Assembly (NCBI GenBank): GCA_022828595.1
Contig: JAKGHH010000003.1
Location: 12,400,934 to 12,464,933, forward strand
DNA: 64,000 nucleotides
DNA from: Nelumbo lutea
Lineage: Eukaryota > Streptophyta > Magnoliopsida > Proteales > Nelumbonaceae
Direction of reading: 5' to 3'
The translations under genes were made by a program, and so were the position numbers. Of this stretch, positions 50,960 through 60,933 are shown in pieces. The notes below the pieces were generated by a model that worked only from the letters and a program-made list of their open reading frames with translations, was not told where the DNA came from and made no database searches. Every line of letters begins with the position of its first letter. The stretch's first letter is position 1.

Positions 50960-52479
50960 TAAGAGTTCAAAGTTACAAAGTCCAAACAATAACATTAGAT
51001 GGGTAATGACTTTGTATTAATGGTCCCGGAGTGCTACTCTAAATCTAGTCTCAGTGAACTCAAATTGGTCCTGCTATTGGAAGTCTGTAACCATCCGATC
51101 TAGATCTAGACCTAAAAAAGAATGTGACTTGTGAGCACCAATTCTTGCAATTATCTAACTACATTACTGAGGCTAGTTAGGGTTTAGACTTTAAAAAGAA
51201 AAGCTAGTTAGGGTTTTGTTGTTAATAGAAAACAAAGAAATAATAGTAGTTGTCTCTCTTTTAAGCTTCGAAAATCACCAACTTTATAATATTTGATCCT
51301 CAGAAAGCAATCCATGAGTCCAGCTTTTAGTTCCACTTTCTCCCTTGGTTGAAATCAGCTGACTGTTTTTTTTTTCATGGAAGCAATCAAGCATTAGCAA
51401 TAGTTGGTGAGAAAATTGAGACTGTATAAAAGTAAGCTTAACAGATTTTAATCTTTTCAACCCCCCATAAAAAAAGCCGTTTAACACCCTCCTGTCACTC
51501 AAGCTCTTATCAGAGACTCTGCAACTTCAAATTTTTTCTATTGTTTCTGATTCCACCTCCTCCACATATAAAGGCAGTGGTTTTCTGTGCCACAACAGCC
51601 AAAGGGGGAATTCTTTGAATTTTCTTGATATGTTAAAGGTTGCCCAATGCCCATGTTCTCTGTTCAACATCATTATGGAGGCAAGTGGTTGTCGCCTCCC
51701 CAATATGAAGAGGTCTGATAAGCTACGCCATTACCCACCCGATTATAGTGTTCTACTGGTGGATGATCCTATTTATACTAACGTAACGTAACATGATACC
51801 AACTCTTCTAAAGGGTCAGATTAAACCATGTACCCCATTTAAGAACGTAGGACCAGTTTCCTAATTTCAAGATATATCCGATTGAGCTAGAAATCAGAGG
51901 TGGGCAGATCCGAGATGGGGTATTTTCTGGCTCTGGGTTTGAGGGTGGTAGACCTAGCCGGTGGGCCTTGTGAATTAGAATGATTATTTATCTATTTCAG
52001 ATCGGTTCAGGGGACCAGGATCATCATTTTGGGTCGATCTCTAGCATCTAAAATAGCATCGGTCTTGGCTCCGTCAGATTGTAGGGAGTCTAGGGACCAA
52101 CACACAACCTGCCTTTTGGGATGATTACATATAAGATACGGTGGTATACAGGTTCAAAGGCACATTCTGGGTGAATGTCATATCAGTTACAGGCCTTAAA
52201 GCCCTAAATTAATGATTCTCCCTAGCATCAGAAACTGGATCAGATGATAACCTGTGCAACTCACAAACAAAAATGTACTGGGATTTCAGTCACTTTGGTT
52301 CGGTCAACTTAGATCTGATGATTTTGGTTCAATAACTTGAAATTCAAGAAAAAAAAAAACAGATAGAAAAATTAAAATCACACCCCCAAGAGATCTCTTA
52401 GGAATGTGGGGGCGGAGGGGGAAGATTGCTTGTTCATTAGCTACCAAAGTTAGAATATCCTGGAATGTAACCAATTACA

Positions 52480-52685
52480 GGGTCCGTTTGGTTCACAGTT
52501 GAAATCAGAATGGGATTAGTTTATTCTTGTTTGGTTCAGACAAGAACTGAAATTAGTTGGAATGGAATTTTATTTTTAAGGGTTGAGGGAAATGACCATT
52601 TCACCAAGAATAGGAATAAGATTTTTATTTTGTCTAACCAAATAATTGGAATTTGAATGAATCATTCTGATTTAACCTGCAGCCG
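52480..52685. mobile_element. Tourist-like MITE, truncated
   Basis: It begins GGGTCCGTTTGGTTCACAG, the consensus-like terminus of the family. The interior ATTGGAATGGAATTTTATTT follows, but no right terminus is found before unrelated AT-rich sequence near 52680. Confidence 0.55.
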
Positions 52686-55083
52686 ATTTGTTGTAGTTAA
52701 AATGACAAAATTAAAGCTAAAAAAAAGAAAAATACACACACTATATATACACACACACCGTTTTAATCAGATTAGATGGGGTTAAATCTGCACCAAACCT
52801 GATTAACATCCAAATCTGAATAAATTTAATCAACGAAATAATAGAAAATGTCCTCCTTGCCCATGGTAAAATGCGAGCAAACTCCCTTACTACATCAATA
52901 AAAAAAAATGAAGACATCACAATGAGGTCCATGCATAAACATGGATCACGTGAAGGAGAAAATCGCCATGATTGGCATCTCTTCTAGAATGACATGCACT
53001 TAGGAGTGAGCAAGAAAAACCGAAAAACCAAATAGAACCCGGCGAGACCGATCCAAAAATTCTGCTCAACTAAAATTGGTCGGTTAGGTATTTTTGAAAA
53101 ATGAATCTACTGGTTTGATTTTTGTTAATCAATATAAAAAACCGATAGATACTAGAACCGAACGATATATATTACATATATTTTATATGTATTTCTAAAT
53201 TTTTATTATATATCCATATATTTATCTACAATATATTTTATAATATAAAAAATGAAAACTGATAGTTAACCAAACCGGTCAGCTTTGATTGAGCTTCGGT
53301 TATTGATTTTCAAAAAACTGGTACTACCAGTTTGATTCAAAACACTCAATATTTTCCATGATCAAGTTCTACTGTGGAGAGAGGGTTTTCTTTTAAAAGT
53401 TGATTTCAAGTGATCAGGGTAATTTTGGAATAAACAATCATAGGCCCATGACGTTAAATATTTTTCGATCAGTATAGGTGTGGCATAGCCATTCCTAGAT
53501 GGCAATAAAAGTACTTCTAAGTAAATAGGTTGCAAATTGTAGATAGGAACCCTAGTAACAAGGTAGGGATTTTACCCCCATCCCCATCATTGTTGGGGAC
53601 AAGTAATCCCCGACTTTTCCTTGTTCCAAGGGAACCACCCGAAAATACATTAGACCTAAGGGGCATTTTAGAAATGTGATTATGTGATTGTAAAGTTTTG
53701 GTAATTTGACCCCATTCCCATATTTGTTAGGGACAAAGAATCGTTGGTTTTTCCTTATTCCAAGGGAACCACCTAAAAATACATTAAACCTAAAGGGTAT
53801 TTTAGAAATGTAATTATGTGACCGTAAGGTTTTGGGAATTTCGGGAAAATGGGATCATTAGAACCCTAAATCACCTTTTATAAAGGGTATTTTAAAAATC
53901 AATATCAAGTTTAGGGTATTTTAAAAATAAATATTAAGGATATTTTAGTAATTTAACATAATTTTGAGGTGGGTTTGGAGATTTATATATAGAATCCATC
54001 TCCATTTAAGATCAGGGAAACCTTGCCCCATTTGGGGTGAGGCGGATTGAAGTCCCACCGTCCCAAATTTATGGAAAAAATTGACATCTCTAACTATAGT
54101 AGGTATTTTAGTAAAATGCAAACTATAGTGATGATGTTTACATTTGTGAAACCAAGGATAAAAAATTTGATACAATACACCTTGTATCGGGCATACCATA
54201 TCGTACCATTGGGGTCTCAATACACTTGTTTACAAGTGTTTCAATACCCCTCTTTTTTAATAAAAACCTCCTGAAAACCAAAATTTGAAAAAAAAAAACT
54301 AAAAAAATATAAAGCCACATGCTTTTAAGTACCAATATGCCTTTGTCGATACACAAGGGTGTACCGATACTTTGAACCATGTGTGAAACAATAAGGATGT
54401 TTTAGTAAATTACCCAAAAAGTTGAGTATTAAAATTTAAAGAGTAAAATACTTAAACCTTCTATGAGATTTCTTATAAACATTAAAACCTCCCCTCTTTT
54501 TTCAAAGAGTAACGAGACCTCCCTTGGTCCGTGATGTTATGGGACAAGACGTCCCTTATGTTAACAATCCTTCAGGGTCCATTAATACGTGACGTCACAT
54601 GTAAATGAAATTCTTTTAAGTGCCATTTATTAGAACACCTCCTATAGTTTCACATGTAATTAAGCCTGTCCTATAGTATGCATTTTACAAAATGCCCCTT
54701 ATAGTTTGCAACCTATTTACTTATTCGACCTTTCATTAAGAATTATTTGTTTTGCCGGATGAAAATAGTAACATGATCACTTAAACTAAGTGGAAATTGT
54801 TTAAGGGCATGGTCCATGGTTGTTTATTCCAAAATTACCCTTAAACTGAGTGAAAAATGTTCAAGAGTATGTATCCATAGTTGTTTATTCCAAAAGTAAC
54901 CCTGACACTTTTTTTTTTTTTTGTATAGAAAACAAAATTGACCAAATAGCAAAAAATAGAGTGATTGTCCACATTTTACTAGGGGCAAAAATGATATTTT
55001 TGTTTTTAGTTTCTTTTGATCAGATTTATTTAAATAGATGTTAGTGTTAAAAGTCATTTTCCACTTTTGTGTGTAATGGAAGG
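52686..55083. other. copy B-only intergenic stretch
   Basis: Apart from the tandem pair listed separately there is no gene. A block at about 52990-53350 is rich in AACCGAAAAACC motifs and looks like an old repeat. Another, at about 54170-54385, begins near TTGTATCGGGCATACC and ends near GTACCGATACTTTGAACC, an imperfect inverted-repeat structure that may be a MITE. Open frames here have no domains. Confidence 0.4.
53570..53836. repeat. tandem pair of about 133-bp units
   Basis: Unit 1 (53570-53701) and unit 2 (53702-53836) both contain CCCCATTCCCAT-type DNA, TTGTTCCAAGGGAACCACC, AATACATTA and TTTTAGAAATGT in the same order. They differ by moderate substitution. The sequence resembles the GGGGAC-rich segments inside the Helitrons. 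Non-coding. Confidence 0.75.
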
Positions 55084-55548
55084 TAGGGGTGTAAACGGAT
55101 CAAATTCGAATTGGATCAAAGCAATATCCAAATTCAAATCCGATATCTGAATTCGATTCGATATCCACAAATACTAAAAATTAATATCCAAATTCAAATT
55201 CGATTAAATATTTGAATATTCGATTTGATTTGAATTCAATTAATTATTTATTTTAGATAATTAATATATATATATATATAACAAATATTTTATTGATAAA
55301 AAATATATAAATATATAATTTATTTATATAACTTAATTCTTATATATAAATTATATGAAAACATTTTATAATATATATAAGAATTAAATAATCAGTCGAA
55401 TTTGGATAGTTATCGAATCGAATCAGGTCATATCCGAATTCGAATCAGATTAACTATTCGGTAAAAATAGGATATCCAAATTCGACTGATTAGATATTCG
55501 AATTATCCGAATTCAAAATCAGATTTTTGAACACCATTGACACCCCTA
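55084..55548. mobile_element. hAT-like non-autonomous element
   Basis: TAGGGGTGTAAAC at the left and ATTGACACCCCTA at the right are inverted termini. The flanks are 8-bp near-identical direct repeats, ATGGAAGG (55076-55083) and ATGAAAGG (55549-55556). An 8-bp duplication with TAGGGGTG termini fits the hAT superfamily. The 465-bp interior is built of GAATTCGAATATCC-like self-complementary motifs and has no transposase. Confidence 0.8.
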
Positions 55549-55973
55549 ATGAAAGGTCCAATAGGTAAATTGATGACAAATTATAGGGTGATGTTTTAAT
55601 AAAACACAAAATATAGGGTAGTTTTTAGTAAATAACCCTTCTTTTGAAAATACAACTTTACCAGTTTACCCCCTTTTATAATCCTTGACTTAGGAAAATG
55701 ACATAAAATCCTAGAAATAGAGGAATTCTTAAGAAAATATTGGGATGTGATGAAGATAGAGAACATACATCAACCAAAACCCCTCACCTTGACCATCGTG
55801 GTTGGTTCTTCTGCAACTCTATTCTCTCCCGTCAATACCATATAAATGATAAATTGAAAGATAAACATCGCCTCCACCCTTCTTCATTCACTTCGTTCAA
55901 AAACTAATAACCTCTACTGAGAATAACATTGATACGAGCTGCTACGTACTAGATCTTGATCAAGTTTATAATC

Positions 55974-56387
55974 CTAGGTAATGGGAAGTTGAAGTAGGAT
56001 CTCCTCTGAGATGTTGGCTTGCCAGCAAACGGTTGCATGATGCAAGGACAATTGGGGTTTCCTGGAGGCTGGAAGAACAATATCGAACCAAGCTGGACCT
56101 AAATGTTCACCTGGTTTAAGCTTTATTTGAACATACGTGAGCTTCCCTGTAGCTGGAGATGATGGTACATTGCTGGTGATGTCACTCCTCTGAACATTAG
56201 CAATAGCAGCACCCTCACCCGCTATACTCCATTGTGTCTTCAGTTTTCTTAACAAGTCATATGGTAGAAAAGCGGCCAGTTTCCAAATTTTCAAAGGCAC
56301 AAGCTTGAGATTGGGAATTTGGGTTTGAGTCTCACCTTGTTCTATGACAAGAGATTCCATTAATTTGAAAATTAGAATCATTAACAA
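55974..56387 (-). CDS. unrecognised open frame with coding look
   Basis: I do not recognise this protein. The minus-strand frame of 137 codons has a coherent middle: LKLVPLKIWKLAAFLPYDLL, KLKTQWSIAGEGAAIANVQR, TYVQIKLKPGEHLGPAWFDI and VLPASRKPQ. Composition is less AT-biased than the flanks. The first codons (MLMILIFKLM) look like read-through of non-coding DNA. A TTGTTCTATGACAAGAG region upstream could hold a splice junction, so this may be one exon of a fragment. There are no flanking exons, transmembrane segments or named domains. It lies in the copy B-only stretch, so copy A gives no comparison. Confidence 0.3.
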   Translation of the reverse strand: MLMILIFKLMESLVIEQGETQTQIPNLKLVPLKIWKLAAFLPYDLLRKLKTQWSIAGEGAAIANVQRSDITSNVPSSPATGKLTYVQIKLKPGEHLGPAWFDIVLPASRKPQLSLHHATVCWQANISEEILLQLPIT

Positions 56388-56399
56388 GGGTGAAATAGA

Positions 56400-59079
56400 C
56401 TTTTACTAATTCCATTACAAATAATTCCAACAGAGGAGGCCCTTGTCCACTTTGAAAAGACAGGGGAGGTTTTAATATTTGGCTGTGTTTGTTTTTTTCG
56501 AAATACAAACGCATGCAAATACGGATCCAGTGTGAAGTTTTACATCAGTCTACATTTACACCGAAAACAACTGCGTGCAAATGTGAACGGATAATGGAAT
56601 TTTAAGTCGATTCGCATTTGCATTGAAAACAAACTTAACCTGAAGTGAAGGAAGGTTAAAGTCTTTTACACAAATTTAAAACTTACAATAGAAAGATAAA
56701 TGAAGATTCTACATCTAAAAAGATACAACTCGCTAAAAGGCCAAAAAAAACTGTCGTGCGGCCAAGTAAGATTTGACAGAACAATAACAAAAAGTGCCAA
56801 ACGTGAACATGGATTATGGATCTCAGTTAATTGGGAAAAGAGGTTTGGTGGTAGATTTAGGAGAAAAATCTGGACAAAACTGTATCGCCTAGTGTAGAGT
56901 TGGCTCATCAATTCATGCTGTAAGTCTGTAAAGGTTAAGAATCTAGTCTAGAGACTAGAATGGATATAACCAGCAAGAAAGAAAGAATCGAGAGAATGGT
57001 GGAATGGAAGCGCCTGACGACGAAACAACGCTCGCATCCTGTTACTGTTGCTGTTTGCCTTGAGAGTTCAGATTTCAGAGCGATGAACGTACGCCTCTCG
57101 CACTCCCGTAGGCCGTAGGATTCACATGCCAAGAATGGACAATGGATGCCTTTGTTTTTTCTGACCAGTACTGGACACCTAATCAAATGCTATCTTGGGT
57201 GGGCCCCACCAATGGGAATGTGGACATTTCTCATCAATTGAGACGAGACGGAATGACAGATAAGATAACAACATTCATTTCACTTTCGAGCGTCCATCCA
57301 CTAATTCCAGTTCTCGTTCAAGGGAAGAGATCCGATTTCCAAATTCCAAAAGAGTAACTCCGAGTTTTGACTATGTCCAGCACTCCGGCTCATCTGATAT
57401 TATTCCCCCAGATCTCACGAAGCTCCTCTCGCCGGCGCCTGTTTCAATCAGATCTCTAACCGTCGTCTTCTTGACAACCTCTCTTGTATGCTCTTCTCTC
57501 GTTAAAGAAATTGTGCCGGTGCTAATTAAATCCGTTTTGCTTTTACATCATCAGACCACTGGCGAGACTCTCTGACTCTCCATCAACGCGATGATTTAAC
57601 TTCTTGAAGCACATTTGCAGATTTGCAATTTCTTGAAGAAATTCTATTGTGTATGTGCTCTATGGGTTCATCCCCTGCATCATCTTGGCCCTTGTGTCTA
57701 GTAAGTATTTATGTCCCCGTCGTCATTGGCACATCGTAGCATCGTATCCTCAGGTTGATCACTCGAATGTATGATTTATTCCCATGAACAGTGTGAACAG
57801 ATTCTATTTATACGGAACTCCCATGAACGATACTTGCATTTGCTTTAATTCACACTACCACCCTTGGCTGGAAAAAGAATGAATGCTTTTTATTGAACCA
57901 TTTATTTATTATCTACATCTTTAAATTCATCATAACTTTTCAAAATATCCAGGAATCGCATGTTAATGATTTTTTGTTTTTCAAAACTCGCAAACATTGA
58001 CAAAAGTTGTCCACATCTAGGAGAGTCAAGGGTATTTAAAAATTCGATTTTGAATTCGAGATTTAACATAATTGAATATAATTCAAACATCTAATCAGTC
58101 GAATTCAGATATCCTATTCATATTGAATAGTTAATCAGATTTAAATTTGGATATGACCATATTCGATTTGATAAATATCTGAATTTGATCGATTATTTTA
58201 TTCTTATATATAATATATAAAATATTTTAATGTTTTTGTATAATATATATAATAATTAAACTATATAAATAATTTATATATTTATATACTTTATATAAAT
58301 AAAATATTTATTTTATATATTTATTAATTACCTAAAATAATTAATTGGTTGAATTCGAATCAAAACGAATATTTGAATATTTAATCGAATGCAAATTTGA
58401 ATATTAATTTTCAATATCCTTCAGATATCGAATCAAATTCGGATATTAAATTTTCTAATTGGATTCAAATTCAAATTCAGGTATTTCTTGATGTGATTCG
58501 AATTCAAATATTTTTATATCGGCCTGATTTTTATTTAATACACCTTTATTCTAATTGACATTCGATCAAATTGGATGTTGGGTCCTATAGAGCCACATGT
58601 CCTCTTCTTGACTATAGATCTTTTATTGACTTAGTTCTTGTTGCATTTGAAATCAAAAGGGATAAAGTGTTAGTTGTGATGTGCAAGTAGACATGGAGTG
58701 ATGAGTTTCATCTGAATCAAAAGTATTCTTTTTTTATTTGAATCTCCCTTTTTACTTATGCCCAGTTTAGAAAGAGTACAAATGTAAATATGTACAGCGT
58801 AAATACATATAAAATAATACAAAATACAAGATTTTACACTCTATATATTTTACACTCTATACAAAATACAAGAACGTGATAAACAATTTCCCACTGAGAC
58901 CCAAAGGTTCAAGTTAGCAACGCCGCAATAATCAACGTAAGACGAAGCCCAGCGACTCAAGTAGGAAGTTAGAGAGTTGAGAGTAATAAATGCCAAGATA
59001 GATTAGTTAGCCAGTGACACCACTTATTTATATTTGAACTGAAGTTAATTATAAGTGGACGGTTAGGCTTTTAAGATAC
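56400..59079. other. intergenic upstream of AKR gene
   Basis: No firm gene. A 28-codon frame at about 57374-57460 (MSSTPAHLILFPQISRSSSR then stop), followed by leader-like sequence and a GTAAGT donor-like site near 57700, hints at a decayed 5' exon but cannot be linked to anything. At 58020-58560 a repeat made of GAATTCGAAT/ATATCC motifs is an inverted, diverged relative of the hAT-like element at 55084. A relic of the CTCAGTTTGGAAAGAGTAC MITE lies near 58765-58870. Confidence 0.4.
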
Positions 59080-59111
59080 CACGTGTCCGTGTATTACTGG
59101 CCTGTCACGTG
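59080..59111 (+). promoter_or_regulatory. two G-box motifs upstream of the intact AKR
   Basis: CACGTG at 59080-59085 (context CCACGTGTCC, which also contains the ABRE-type ACGTGTC) and CACGTG at 59106-59111 (context GTCACGTGCG). They are 26 bp apart and roughly 270-300 bp upstream of the ATG. G-boxes bind bZIP and bHLH factors in plants. The equivalent block is missing upstream of the broken copy A gene, where similarity starts only at about 27140. Confidence 0.6.
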
Positions 59112-59316
59112 CGCCTACGTCACTTCCCATCATCAGAAACACTTCATGACTGGCCACAGAAAACACCTCAGCTGCTGACCAGTGGGCGGTGCCGCGGTGG
59201 GCGACTGAGGTTTGTGTACACAGCAACAGCATTATTTGGTCAGAAGATCTGGTCAGCTGCACTCGTACGGCATTTAAGCCGCGCAAAGGAAATCGGGAAG
59301 GCAAACAAACAGAGCA

Positions 59317-59323
59317 TATAATT
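59317..59323 (+). promoter_or_regulatory. TATA-like box of the intact AKR gene
   Basis: TATAATT in AGAGCATATAATTAGC, about 60 bp before the ATG. It is conserved at 27221-27227 in copy A. Position and sequence suit a plant core promoter. The transcription start is not determined. Confidence 0.5.
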
Positions 59324-59379
59324 AGCTTTACAACTGGTGATCTGTGAACAAAACTCTTTACCATACCAGGATTTGGAAG

Positions 59380-60792
59380 ATGGCAAACGTCCCCCAAGTG
59401 CTCCTTAGTTCCGGATACCATGTGCCTCTGGTGGGTATGGGGACGGCTGGTTATCACTTGGATGCCTCTGAATCATCCAAGTTGCCGATACTCGGAGCAA
59501 TCGAGATTGGTTACAGACACTTTGACACTGCGGCCGTTTACCAGAGCGAACAACATCTGGGTAAAGCAATAGCCGAAGCCCTTCGCCTTGGTCTCATCAA
59601 ATCTCGGGATGAACTCTTTATCACCTCCAAACTATGGTGCAGCGATGCGCATCCTCATCTTGTCCTCCCAGCTCTTCGCACAACTCTACGGTACTGCTGG
59701 ATCCTAATCATCTTCTTCTTCTTTTTTAATATATATATAGAAAGGAAAGAATCTAATCTATACGCACAAGCACACGTACGTATACCCAAATGTTGAGGTC
59801 TGAGATATATGACTACTACATAGTTCATTCTAGATGAGGGCCACTGCAAATTAAATGTACGCTACAGTTGGAGTATATTTTGATCAGGAATCTACAGTTG
59901 GAGTATCTTGACCTCTATCTCATACACCATCCAGTAAGCTTCACACCGGGGACATACGTTTTTCCAATTAAGAAGGAGGAGCTTCTTCCCATGGATTTCA
60001 AATCTGTCTGGGCAGCCATGGAAGAGTGCCAAAGGCTTGGCCTCACAAAGTCAATCGGAGTTAGCAACTTCTCCTGCAAGAAGCTTGAAAGTTTGCTCGC
60101 GGTAGCGAAGATCTCTCCTGCTGTCAATCAAGTGAGTCTCTCCTCTGTGTCATATTCTGTTTTCAAATCTCTCTTTCTCCCCCTTACCTGGCAGGCAAAT
60201 TAATCCATGAATGGGCAACACTGATGACTGTGAGGTGATGATTTGATCAAGGTGGAGGTGAACCCACTTTGGCAACAGAAGAAGCTGAGAGATTTCTGCA
60301 AAGACAAAGGGATACTTGTGGTCGCTTTCTCTCCTCTGGGAGGCCAAGGAACCGCTTGGGGCAGTAATCGAGTAATGGACTGTGAGTTGCTCCATGAGAT
60401 TGCCGAGGCTAGAGGGAAGTCTGTTGCTCAGGTTCTGCATTTACTATTATTAATTATATATTGCCCTTTCTTCTTTTGGCTTCTGTCTGAAAGTGATAAC
60501 ATGGTGCATGATTTACGCCATTACCTGGTATTAACTTCTGATGCCGGAAGGTATTGAACGGATGCAGGTCTGTCTGAGATGGGTATACGAGCAAGGGGTG
60601 GGTTTGCTGGTGAAAAGCTGCAGCGAGAGGAGGCTGGAGGAGAACCTGGATATATTCAACTGGGCGTTGAGTGAGGAGGAATCTGAGAAGATCGGTCAGA
60701 TCCCACAGCGTAGGGGACTCAGTGGGGAAGTCTTTGTCTCAGAAAACGGGCCCTTCAATTCCGTCGAGGACTTCTGGGATGGCGAGGTGTAA
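59380..60792 (+). CDS. aldo-keto reductase (plant AKR4-like), intact, 319 aa
   Basis: An NADPH-dependent carbonyl reductase of the aldo-keto reductase superfamily, probably cytosolic as no targeting sequence is seen. Exons: 59380-59690, 59888-60131, 60252-60431 and 60568-60792, all GT-AG. They join into one open frame of 960 bp including TAA (60790-60792). The start [16 protein letters not shown] matches the family's usual N terminus, so an in-frame ATG 12 codons upstream (59344) is not preferred. Catalytic tetrad: Asp49 and Tyr54 ([14 protein letters not shown]), Lys84 (ITSKLW), His117 (LDLYLIHHP). The substrate/cofactor signature GVSNFS is near 161-166, [12 protein letters not shown] at 183-194, and the NADPH 2'-phosphate loop around [11 protein letters not shown] (258-268). 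The C terminus ends FWDGEV, typical of the plant AKR4 group that includes chalcone (polyketide) reductase, codeinone reductase and galacturonate-reductase-like enzymes. The substrate cannot be decided from sequence. It is the partner of the broken copy at 27284. Confidence 0.95.
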
Positions 60793-60933
60793 ACACTATA
60801 CTGACAGAGCGTACATAGTAAATGATCATTCCACGTCACCATTAATGCTGATGCAGTTTGAACGGTCAGGCTGATATCTAATAATTGTTAAGACTCTATT
60901 TGATAGAGTTTTGTTGTAATTTAAACTAATTTC

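Larger units (their letters stand above)
30554..60873 (+). repeat. segmental duplication, copy B
   Basis: Same order and orientation as copy A (see the matching blocks there), but 2.4 times longer because of later or differentially kept sequence. The extra material is: an L1-type LINE (31458 to about 37490), a 245-bp block near 37990-38235, the repeat-rich LTR element (41921-45498), a B-only stretch of about 4.5 kb (46925-51515) and one of about 7.4 kb (51845-59225). Its left end copies the FTRB leader/promoter DNA but carries no FTRB coding exon. Its right end carries the intact AKR gene. Confidence 0.88.

Noticed and set aside
57374..57460. MSSTPAHL... 28-codon frame as the start of an organelle-targeted protein
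   Set aside because: It ends in a stop after 28 codons without a splice donor, and no continuation was found in the next kilobase.
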